A stretch of 64,000 nt of DNA from Zoroaster sp. YZ-2022 (lineage: Eukaryota > Echinodermata > Asteroidea > Forcipulatida > Zoroasteridae): contig CM055837.1 of assembly GCA_029582265.1 (NCBI GenBank), forward strand, positions 11,359,926 through 11,423,925, in the 5' to 3' direction. The translations under genes and the position numbers were made by a program. Under the pieces are notes generated by a model. The model saw only the letters and a list, made by a program, of their open reading frames with translations, searched no databases and was not told the origin of the DNA. This document shows, one piece after another, positions 45,540-56,100 of the stretch. Within the stretch, counting starts at the first letter, position 1, and every line of letters begins with the position of its first letter.

Positions 45540-45712
45540 TCAGTGATCACGTGACCTTTTATCACTAGCAAAACGTTTTCGGCGGCCATTTAATTCTCGG
45601 TTACATGAAAAAATACTGAGGAATTTTGCCGTTCTTTTTAACTCCAAAGCAAAATACAAGAAAATAAAATGGTTCACCGAGAAAGAGGAAAATATAATTG
45701 CATTATTAAGAG
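45540..45712 (+). CDS. Candidate promoter and first exon, SANT/Myb-like domain start
   Basis: Upstream signals are TCACGTGA at 45547-45554 and GGCGGCCATTT (YY1-like) at 45581. Reverse-free frame to 45712 reads KYKKIKWFTEKEENIIALLR followed by AG|GTAAGT, a strong donor. W-x-EKEE-x-I-L is the start of SANT/Myb-like DNA-binding domains, such as those of Harbinger companion proteins. In this frame no ATG is present. The other frame starts ATG at 45669 and gives a 15-residue peptide up to the same donor. The mirror copy in the right arm keeps the donor and the frame with one residue changed. Function uncertain. Confidence 0.3.
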
Positions 45713-46459
45713 GTAAGTAGACATTATTTAGAGGTATATTGGCCTAGAATGTGCGTTTGTAAAGTAGGCCTATCGTAGACATAATTATTGCATGCACAAT
45801 CCAATGGAGGTTCGTGACGGACAAAACTGTAGGGCCTAGTACTACATCTATTTCGTGAAAACTATATTGAGTTTTTGCAGTGTACCTACATGATTTTAAG
45901 TTTGCATTTTAACTAAGGATAATGACTGAGCATGGATAGATGCTATATTGCCCAGAAAAAGTTTAAAAACTGTGCCATGCAGTCAAAGTCAAAAGAGCAT
46001 CCGTTGCAAAATGCTTCTTTGTGTAACCATGGTGTAACTCGCCTACATACATGTACAGTACATGTATGCAAATCCATGAAAATATATCCATGTTCGTGTG
46101 TTGTTGTCCCTTCTGCAACTCTGCATGTTCTTCGTGTCAGCGAAATATATCCCTAACTCAACCTAAAGAGATGCTTTTACTTGATTAGTCTGCTAGTAGC
46201 CACAAAATTGTCATAGGGGCATCCTGGTTTTTCTGAGCTCGGTTAACCTCAATCTGCCAACATTTGTTGTTTTGTTATTATTAAGCATAAAAAGTCTGTC
46301 CCTCCATAGGTATGCTTTAAAGAAAGGTCAGGTCTTATAACATAAAAAAAGATGAAGAGCCTGCATAAAAAAAGAAAACTATTAAATGAAGGAAAAGCTG
46401 CAGAGGGATGAGTTAACATGAGTTTTAATTGGAAAATAAACATGCAGGTGTGTTGGTGG

Positions 46460-46735
46460 ACAACATGTGTACACCAAAATTCAGGATGGAAAATGCAAAT
46501 GGGGTGGGGGTGATGAAGGTTGTTTTTGCAATTATAGAGGGCATTCTCTTACTGGAGTAATACATGTTGGCCTTTCCCCATTCAGAATTTATTTGTTCAC
46601 AGAATCATTTGAACATTTCTTTATATATTGTATTTTAGCTCTCCAGTATGCTGAGTAATTGGAACTAGATGCAATGGCTGGCATCAGTGAGAATCAGTTC
46701 AACAGACTAGAAAGCATCTAAAACACAAGCCCCAA
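46460..46735 (+). other. Possible decayed exon region in the left arm
   Basis: TTGTATTTTAG at 46629-46640 could be an acceptor and CCCCAAG|GTAACC at 46735 a donor, but the frame continuing from the SANT-like exon hits a stop after a few codons. Kept in the right arm near 60565-60680. No function supported. Confidence 0.2.
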
Positions 46736-47165
46736 GGTAACCAATAAATCTGTGGTACAATTATTGTGTGTGTGTGGATGATTGCATTCCTCCTGACTGC
46801 CCTATGATCCACTCACATGACCCCACCAAACTACATTGAAGATTGTGATTTTTATTTTCAAAAAGCAATTCTTTTTCAACTTTATCCACAATGTTGTATT
46901 CTTTCCCAGTGAAAAGAGGTCAACTCAGAGGTGTGCCAACTCGTACTTTTACCAACTCATACTCATTTTGATCAATTTGACCTATAAAAATATTTATATT
47001 GAATATTTACTGGCATGTGTACGGGTTGACATCCGGTGGAGTACGAGTTGGGAGAAGTACAAGTTAATTTAGCTACACTATAGTGTCTGTAGTTCCTCAT
47101 AATACTAGTAGTACTTATGTCTTGTGTGCTGGTGGCTGCATTGCAGTTTACTTGATACTTATAGC

Positions 47166-47488
47166 CAGTGGCGGACCGTCAGGGGGGGCTGGGGGGGCAG
47201 CCGTCCCCCGGCCCGGAGGGGGGGGGGGGCCCGGACCCCCCTCCCCAAAGAATTTTTTTTTTTTTTACATTCTGGTGGAGGGGGGTGGGGGTGGGTGAGC
47301 AGACCGCCTGAGCTGAACTTACACAAATCAACCGGGCCCTTTCTTTATTTTGAGCTCCCCTGAAAACATGAAGTGTAATCATGACGGGTCTCTCGGAAAT
47401 CACGTGTGGTTAGGGAATGATGCCTGGGGGGGGGGGGGCCGACCGTGCGCTCTGCCCCCCGGCCCGGCGGTAACTTGTTCCGCTACTG
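47166..47488. mobile_element. hAT-type MITE, 323 bp, with perfect 8-bp target duplication
   Basis: Ends CAGTGGCGGA and TCCGCTACTG are inverse with one mismatch, and CTTATAGC flanks both sides (47158-47165, 47489-47496). An 8-bp duplication and CAG-start ends are hAT traits. The interior is extremely G/C-skewed (G-runs, then CCCC runs). The right palindrome arm has the empty site near 59790-59810, proving insertion. Confidence 0.85.
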
Positions 47489-49401
47489 CTTATAGCACTT
47501 AATTTTCTCACTAAAGTAGACCAGAAACAAATATCAGCACCTTTATTGAGATAATGAAACAGTCACATCATGGAGGAAGGAAGACGTCACATGTAACTTT
47601 CTATTCCATTGTAAAACCTAACTTAAAGGCATTGTTCTGAAGGGATCATTTTTCTAAAGTTGCATAATTTTTCTGAAGTTACATCAATCCATCATCCTGA
47701 TAATAACATATGAGTGCATTCTAAGTTATGTGTGTTTTGTTAGCATGACCCATTATTCTTCGACCCTCTTTTGAAAAGATTTAATATTGTTTTTACATGA
47801 TTCATTTATATTTCAGATCAACGGTATCCATTTGTGCTACTGCTACAAGGTGTGTCAGAGTCTATGTAACTTTGTGATCCAATGGCCAGCATTTGAAGTT
47901 TATCCATTCATCAAAGGAGTTAATGTATGATTCAAATGATTTTATATGGACTTATCCTATCTGTGGCAGTCTTTACCCTCAAGGGAATTGTTTTTTCAGG
48001 ACCTCAAGACACATCTAGGTCTTTCTAGGAATTTCTTTAACATGTTAGAACAAAAATAGTATTGAGGAATTTTTTTTTTGACTGGACCCAAACATCCTCA
48101 CAAATGTAGTTATTAGGCAATATCTGTTGGTGATCTAGTAAAATGTATATTGCCGACAGTAAATCCCTGGCAGTAGGGCCATATAATCATAGTAAACATA
48201 CCCCCAGTCTTCATTGCATGGGTGTGTCAGCCTTGAAATACCTTTTGCCAGATCACCCAATTAAAGTTGCTATTTATTTGTATGCTCGCACTGGGATAGT
48301 ACTGACCATCAATCCCATAAACACATTATTGGTTAAACAGACAGTATCGTCACGATCAGAGCAGACTTTCTACAAACAGGGCATGGAATTGGTGTCCTAG
48401 TTTAAGATAAACAAAGTGACTGAAAATTACTGGCTCATTTATGCAGCAGCAACGCGAATATGACCTTATCATGTGAGTATTATTTTCAGTCACTGAGTTA
48501 AACTAGAACTTGAACTCTGATTCCATGTCCTGTTGATCGTGAAGATATTGCCACCTTTAAACAATAACTTTAAAATGACTATTTTTATTAAAATGTATTT
48601 TCAACAGTTAATGACAAATAAATACATGTACATGTAACAATCAGAAGATCATTTCAGAATTGTTTGTTTCTTTTTATTTTACAGTTATCCTTCAACTTAC
48701 ATCTCTTCCCTATAAGTATTGTTTTAAAAAATTGAACCAAACATTTAAATATTATAACACTTGATCGAATTTGTCATTGTATTTTACAAAATCAGTTAAA
48801 ATTATTTTAACTTATGTATTTTAACTTATGTATTTTATTTCTTTTCTTGTTATTATTTAATCAACTTAATTAAATTTACTTTTGCAAATGGAATAATGTG
48901 TACAGTTTTTAAACGAAAAGCATCAATAAATTTCCCACAATGATTGTTTAATAAACAATGTGGCAAAAGAGTCTAGACAAACAAAATGGTTGGTAATTTT
49001 TCCCAAAATTGTTGGGTGTTTACTTTTAAATATTGGTTTTGGTTAGCCAGTTAGCAAATTTCTAAATGGTCAGTGAATTTTGTTTCATTTTAATTTATGT
49101 AATAACCAAATAATATGTTTCATTATCATTAATAAATAAATAAATAAATTAAAAAGATTAAGGCCCTAACACATAGTTAGACCTAAACATGTAGTTGTAT
49201 CCTAGTTTGTGAGGTCATGGTTAAGGCATCAGATATCGAATTGACTAAATAAAAGTTTAATATTTCAAAAAATCATATCTCATGAAGCACAAAAGATATT
49301 TTCACAATCTTTGCCTCATCTTAAAGACCTTGAACTATGCCACATTTCGTTCGCAGACATGACCATAATCTGACCTCTCCTTTCTTTCGAAACCAGAAAT
49401 G

Positions 49402-49790
49402 TTTAAGCAATACGTTAGAAATTAACAAGTGTGACTTGGAAGACTATGTTTTTATTTTAAATTTGATGTTTTGTGGTCAGAATATAAAAATAAAAATAAA
49501 TAAAAGACAAGAGTTACCTCAGGAGGTATGATGAGTTTTCATAATATATAAAAAAATAACATAATCTGCTATACTGAATACATTAACTTCTGGTTCAGTT
49601 ATCCACTATAATTTTAAATTCTTCCAACCGTAAGTTCCAGTTCAATCATGTGAAGTCATACACACAAAATGTTTCCTCATAATATGGGTGTCAATTGTGC
49701 CAAATCTGGTAAATTAATTCTAATTTTTTCTGAAGATAGCAAAAATATACATTTACAGAATAGTGATTCAGAATATTTCTTCACTTAAAT
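49402..49790. repeat. Segment inverted between palindrome arms
   Basis: TTTAAGCAATACGTTAG ... ATTTCTTCACTTAAATC lies in the same orientation as 57585-57960, whereas everything around it is inverted between the arms. The segment is bordered by TTTAAG and CTTAAA. Confidence 0.75.
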
Positions 49791-50498
49791 CTCACTTTTC
49801 CAAGTTCAACAGCCAATATCTCAGGAACTAAATGACCTATTAGAAAACAAAACACACAATTGAATTCCTTACATTAATAGCTTGTAATTTTTGTGAAATG
49901 AGTTACCATAAATGCTTTGATGGTCAAATTAGTGGCACACGAAGTAACGATTTTAAAAGGTTATATCTCATAGCTTAAATTTGATGTAGAATTTGACAAA
50001 GCTGGGGGAAAAATAAAATAGGGTGTTAAAGCTATATAATGTAATCTTACCTGCTCAGTAAGTTGGAGAACAAATGGATGATGATGGACATATGTATACT
50101 TCAAATTATTCCAAGATATTTATTTCATGAAAAATCAGGCCTCGTGTTGAGATTTGGAGGCAATGTGAATGGGAATTTTGACATGGTTCCTGTGTATGAA
50201 ATATTCTTTGAAATATATACATATCAAAACTATGATCAATGACGTCATTACTACGTCACTACGGAAAATTAAAACAGGTCAAAAAACAATTATTTCTCTA
50301 TCTCAAAAATTATAGATCAGAATTAATTTTGTCAAATTTAGAATATAAACAATCTATGTCAATATGAAGACAAGTTTCATCTTAATCACGTGACCAAAAC
50401 TTAATATGAGAATAAGAAAGTAGTTTACGATATAATTTTAAAGGTTAATAAACAAATTAGGCGATACTGTTTCCTTCGCCAATAATTCAAACTAAAAA

Positions 50499-50564
50499 GG
50501 GCGCTATGCACATTTAGCGGTTGGACATAATATTATGTCCAACCGCTAAATGTGCATAGCGCCC
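50499..50564. repeat. Perfect 66-bp palindrome
   Basis: GGGCGCTATGCACATTTAGC is mirrored exactly; the centre is ATAATATTAT. The counterpart near 56807-56850 has lost the centre. Confidence 0.95.
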
Positions 50565-52086
50565 TGTTTTAAACTTGCAGACGAAACCATTGTGACATTC
50601 ATTTAGGCTTTTACAGATCTCTGATATTGTAATCAAATTAATTACTGGCATTCAAACTTGACAGATACTTATACCATAACATGTAGTTGTCAATAAATTT
50701 ATGACATATAGTTTCAGGTAAAGTTGTGACGTCATGGTGACGTCATCAGATAGCGAAATACACTAAAATCAAATTTTAATATTTCCAAAAATCATATCTC
50801 ATGAACCACAAAAGATATTTTCACAATCTTTGCATCATCTTACAGATCTTGAATTATGTGACATTTTGCACACAGACATGACCCCAATCAGACCTCTCTT
50901 TCCGGTCGAAACCGGATATGGTATATGCCTTCAGTGGACGAAATTACTATTGACATGTGACCTTTTTAAAAATGTGAAGGATGACGTCATCACCTGTCAC
51001 AGTGCCCTCTTGTGGCAGGTTTAGAAAAATAATAATCTCAAAAATCATAGGAAATTTGAATATGAGTTCTGCGAATAAAGTGATATGTGACATCATATAA
51101 TCTCAAAAAATATGTTTGATAACTTCATCAAAGTTCAGAGCGCCCCCTAGTGGCATTTTTAAAAAGGGATTATTTTCCAATCTCAGAAATTGAACCAAAG
51201 CAAGTACTAATGTTATTTTTTCATGATCATGAGGAAGTTTCATTGTGTCATATATATGACCTTCAAATCACCTGTTCTGACCTTTACTTCCGGTCCAAAC
51301 AGGAAGTCCAAAGTCAACACATTCTAATGCAAAATTGATATATTTTTGAATATGAAATTGATATTGTTATAATAAAAGATGATACACCTTTGCAAAATAT
51401 GATATTGACATCATCGTTGATAATTTGATTGAACCGGAAGTGACTTCGAACACCGCGTGTTTGTTCCAACAAACACTTAAGCTCTAGTTTTTTTTTTTAC
51501 TTCTCAGTGGCGATTGTCCTGTAACAAAGGCATCCTTGCTAAGCATATACAGCCTTCAAACTTAACACATGAACAGAACATAACAAGCTGACGAAACCAA
51601 ATAAACTTGATGCCATTTTTCTATCACCGGAATGATGTTTTTCGAGGCATTTTTCGAACTAAAATTAAAAAGCAGACGACGAAACGAAAATTAACAAAAA
51701 AGCTTACACTTTTCCCAATTGACGCACCACGCATTTTTTGGAATCCTTCGTGTTACCACTGTGCATTAGTATTTTCAATTGGTGTCAATTTCGCAGCCGG
51801 GAAACTGCAATGTGTCACTTCGCGCTGTATCCGAAAATCATGCACAGTCACTTCGCGCTGTACCCGGAAATCACACAGTGCCGTGCAGTGGATATCATGT
51901 CGCGACGCGTCGGTGAAATCCCATCATTGAAATGTCTTTGTTGCATGGTTTTGTGTACGTGTACCAGTATCTTTAGCAGAACAAATAACATTATTCTTTT
52001 GTTAGCACGAACAGACATTTGTAGAAAAAATTTTAGTTTCGCGTTTTGATGCTCGAAAAGAAGTTATATTTCATGTGGGTCCTCAG

Positions 52087-52278
52087 TGGTGTTGTTTTGC
52101 ATCGGTCATGAATATTGTGGGGAGTCAGTCAAGGTACATGACCAAGTACCAGTACTAGGCCAACAAATTTGGAAAATGCTTATTACTAGGCTTGATAGAC
52201 CATCGATCAACTATGGAGAAAGGCATAGACTGAACAAACCGGTGCTAGTAGCATCTACCTGGACATGGTGGATTCTGG
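52087..52278 (+). CDS. Candidate PIF/Harbinger-like nuclease exon
   Basis: Open stretch from a possible acceptor (GTGGGTCCTCAG, ending 52086) to the donor CTGG|GTGAGT at 52278 (phase 1). It reads QIWKMLITRLDRPSI, YGERHRLNKPVLVAS and TWTWWIL, a layout like the N-terminal helical region of Harbinger nucleases (basic stretch, then K-x-VLVA...W-x-L). The DDE residues would lie in later exons that I cannot find. Upstream 51780-51910 has two copies of GTCACTTCGCGCTGTA, perhaps promoter. The right-arm copy has a frameshift. Alternative: an unrelated host exon. Confidence 0.3.
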
Positions 52279-52727
52279 GTGAGTATCTTAATCATGATCA
52301 ATATTAATTTGCATTGCCATCGGTAGACATAACAATGAATTAACATGATACATGTACAATGAACACAACCATGACAATGTCCCGTGGCAATTATGTGAAA
52401 CCCCTGATTACATACTGTACATATTTGACAGGAAAATGGTGAAAGTGAAGCTTCTATTTTGGTTTAGATTTATATTATCAAACATTTTATTTGTTTGACA
52501 CAGTACCTAATGTCCAAATTAATTTGTCCAAAGCGCTTTTATCTTAGGGAAACAAACAAAATATATATATAAAAATTATTGAAAAATTCAAGAAGTTACC
52601 ATGACATAACTTAATGAAACATGAGAGGGAGCACCTATTTTTAATAAATTTCCACAGATTTTCACATACATTTTTCAAGAGATCTAATGTTAACGTGTTA
52701 CAGGGTTGAAGTTAATGTTCATTATCA

Positions 52728-53725
52728 AATACCAATGATGAACATTTCATTTAATTTTAATGATTGTTTATTAAAAATTAAGGTTTAGTATAATTTGTTA
52801 TTATTTTTTGCCAAGAACTGGCATTTCAGTCGAAGAGAAGGGGTATATCTGATAACCACCTTCCAATCCATGTCAGTTAAACAACATTTATTTAAATCTA
52901 AGCCCTTGCCTATTTTCAATCTAAATCTTTAGAAAGAGGACAAAAACATCTTTCAACTTCAGCTATGAAATGTTGGTGTGATTTTGACACAATGAAACAC
53001 TAGTTGTCAGTCAGTGAATTGGTAATTTGGGTCCCATACTGCAATGATAGACCAAAAATTTTTAGAAAAACCCAAATGTGTTGGTTTATCACCAGTGGCA
53101 GTACATCGCCATCACCAAGAACTTGGGGGGGGCGTATTTTATTCCAAAATTTGATTCCAAACACCCCTGAATGTCACCCATTCTGAACTGTCACTAAATC
53201 ATACATACAGAATTTATTTTAAATGCAGATTGTTTTGTTTTCTTGTCAACAAAGGATCATGGTTGTTCATTTACACAAAGTCATTTCACTTGTTACATGT
53301 AAGACCATGTACCTTTTCTGATTGGTTACAAGTAGGTTAACAGGTCCACAAAGTGGTTTCAATTGATTGTGGGGGGGGTGTAACCACAAAAGTCAAGTCA
53401 TGAAACCCAACAGCCAGTTAAAATAAATATATTTTCATTGCTTTATTAGCAATTTACAAGCACCCCTTTGATTATTTCAATGTCTAAAATTTATGTACAA
53501 AATGGCATCTGATCTTTACAGACATTTTGCCAATCGTAATCATGTGTACAACCTTGAAAAGTTAAAAATCAATGTATAATTTGTTTTCAAATTTTATAAA
53601 TAATTTTTAATTATTTATGTATAGGTGAAAAAAAAAGTTTATATAAGCATGTCACAATAAGGAGATTTTATTACAGTGTCACTATCATTGTCAATTTATC
53701 ATTATATTTTGTTAAATTTAAAAAA
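52728..53725 (+). repeat. Centre of the giant palindrome
   Basis: Direct, shortened copy of 40760-41890 running into the 500-N gap. Not mirrored on the other side of the gap within the visible 54226-54237. Confidence 0.7.
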
Positions 53726-54225
53726 NNNNNNNNNNNNNNNNNNNNNNNNNNNNNNNNNNNNNNNNNNNNNNNNNNNNNNNNNNNNNNNNNNNNNNNNNNN
53801 NNNNNNNNNNNNNNNNNNNNNNNNNNNNNNNNNNNNNNNNNNNNNNNNNNNNNNNNNNNNNNNNNNNNNNNNNNNNNNNNNNNNNNNNNNNNNNNNNNNN
53901 NNNNNNNNNNNNNNNNNNNNNNNNNNNNNNNNNNNNNNNNNNNNNNNNNNNNNNNNNNNNNNNNNNNNNNNNNNNNNNNNNNNNNNNNNNNNNNNNNNNN
54001 NNNNNNNNNNNNNNNNNNNNNNNNNNNNNNNNNNNNNNNNNNNNNNNNNNNNNNNNNNNNNNNNNNNNNNNNNNNNNNNNNNNNNNNNNNNNNNNNNNNN
54101 NNNNNNNNNNNNNNNNNNNNNNNNNNNNNNNNNNNNNNNNNNNNNNNNNNNNNNNNNNNNNNNNNNNNNNNNNNNNNNNNNNNNNNNNNNNNNNNNNNNN
54201 NNNNNNNNNNNNNNNNNNNNNNNNN
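53726..54225. other. Scaffold gap (500 N)
   Basis: Exactly 500 N near the centre of the giant palindrome; the true length is unknown. Confidence 0.99.
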
Positions 54226-54679
54226 TTTGTTTTTATAAACATTAACTTCAACCCTGTAACACGTTAACATTAGATCTCTTGAAAATGTATGGAAAATCTG
54301 TGAAAATTTATTAAAAATAAGGTGCTCCTCCCTCGTGTTTCATATATAAAGTTAAGTGTCATGGTAACTTCTTGAATTTTTCAATAATTTTTTATAATTT
54401 TTTGTTTCTCTAAAGATAAAAGCTAACTTTTGGACAAATTAATTTGGACATTTGGCATGTGTCCCAAACCAAATAAAAATGTTTGAAAATATAAGAATTC
54501 TAAACCCAAAAATAGAAGCTTCACTTTCACCATTTATTTCCGTCAAATCATGTACAGGTATGGGTTTCTCATAATTGCTAGGGAGCATTGTCATGGTTGT
54601 GTTCATTATGTACACATGTACATCATGTTGTAATTCATTGTTATGTCTACCACGGATGGCAATGCAAATTAATGATCAT

Positions 54680-55242
54680 AATAATAATAATACATACATG
54701 TATATAGATTTATATAGCGCACGTATCCACCAACTAAGTGGCGCTCAAGCGCATTAGTATTATTATATCCCTGCTCAGCAAGGCTGCATAAATCATTCCT
54801 GAAACCATCTCAGCTCCCCTGGGGAGTATATACAGCTCAATTGCTGCTATTTCTAGCGCATAGAGAGCAAACCATCTCTGCCTTCACAGGTAATTTCCAT
54901 TTACAACCCCCTGGGTGGAGAGGAGAAGCACCATTATGGTTAAGTGTCTTGCTCAAGGGACACAGGTGTCACGGCCCGGGCTCGAACCCACACTCTGCTG
55001 CTGGCAACACCAGAACTTGAGTTCAGTGCGCTAGACCACTCGGCCACGACAATCCACTTTCGTGCATTATACAACACACGGGACCTACGGCTTTACGTCC
55101 CATCCGAAGGACGAAGCAATTATGGTTAAGTACCTTGCTCAAGGATACAAGTGTCACGACCGGGGCTCGAACCCACACCCTGCTGCTGGCAACACCAGAA
55201 CTTGAGTTCGGTGCGCTAGACCGCTCGGCCACGACACTTCAG
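54680..55242 (-). mobile_element. Second copy of the dimeric tRNA-Leu-derived SINE
   Basis: Same structure as 42886-43436: AATAATAAT tail on the left, worn head at 55052-54966, better head at 55238-55151. ATCAT on both sides is a weak target duplication. It interrupts the right palindrome arm; the left arm has the uninterrupted site near 52300-52310. Confidence 0.85.
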
Positions 55243-55263
55243 TATCATGATTAAGATACTCAC

Positions 55264-55450
55264 CCAGAATCCACCATGTCCAGGTAGATGCTGCTAGCAC
55301 CGGTTTGTTCAGTCTATGCCTTCTCCATAGTTGATCGATGGTCTATCGCCTAGTAATAAGCATTTTCCTCATTTTTGGCCTAGTGGTACTGGTGGTAGTC
55401 ATGTACCTTGACTCTACAATATTCATGACCGATGCAAAACAACAACATCG
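55264..55450 (-). pseudogene. Mirror copy of the Harbinger-like exon, frameshifted
   Basis: Inverse of 52090-52278 with the same donor GTGAGT, but single-base losses (for example in the run matching 52188-52215) put stops in frame. So the copy in this arm is broken while the left one is open. Confidence 0.35.
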
Positions 55451-56027
55451 AGGACCCACATGAAATATAACTTTGGCAAGCATCAAAACGCGAAACTAAA
55501 TAGGTTTTTCTACAAATGTCTGTTCGTGCTAACAGTATGACTGTTAAGAATAATGTTATTTGTTCTACTTACAAAGATACTGTGACACAAAACCATGCAA
55601 CAAATACAGTTCAATGATGGGATTGCACCGACGCGTCGCGAGATGATATCCGCTGCAGCGCGAAGTGACTGTGTATGATTTTCGGATACAGCGCGAAGTG
55701 ACACATTGCAGTTTCCCGGCTGCGAAATTAACACCAATTGAAAATACTAATACACAGTGGTAACACGAAGGATTCCAAAAAATGCGTGGTGCGTCAATTG
55801 GGAAAAGTGTAAGGTTTTTTTAATTTTCGTTTTGTCGTCTGCTTTTAATTTTTAGTTCGAAAAATGCTCGAAAACATCATTCCGGTGATAGAAAATGGCA
55901 TCAAGTTTATTTGGTTTCGTCAGCTTGTTATGTTTCTGTTCATGTGCTAAGTTTGAAGGCTGTATATGCTTAGCAAGGATGCCTTTGTTACCGGACAATC
56001 GCCACTGAGAAGTAAAAAAAAACAGTA

Positions 56028-56100
56028 CAAAAACAATAGGTGTTCGCTGCGCGCTCGAACACCTAACTCAGAGCTTAAGTGTTTGTTGGAACAAACACAC
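56028..56100 (+). repeat. Single hairpin plus end hairpin
   Basis: One hairpin with outer stem GGTGTTCG/CGAACACC and inner CTGCGCG, then GTGTTTGTTGGAACAAACAC. The left-arm counterpart (51450-51500) has the end hairpin but no TAGGTGTT hairpin. Confidence 0.8.

Larger units (their letters stand above)
45045..52722 (+). repeat. Left arm of a giant interrupted palindrome (~7.7 kb)
   Basis: Collinear in reverse with 54238-62475 along its length. Checked pairs: 45060-45160 with 62330-62465, 45425-45710 with 61550-61865, 46180-46270 with 61020-61100, 46440-46700 with 60600-60870, 47500-48790 with 58430-59770, 50040-50560 with 56810-57310, 51560-52310 with 55250-55990, and 52560-52722 with 54238-54400. 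Differences are small indels plus named insertions. Confidence 0.85.

Noticed and set aside
47083..47363. Glycine/proline-rich frames near 47.2 kb
   Set aside because: They come from the G/C-skewed interior of the hAT-type MITE.
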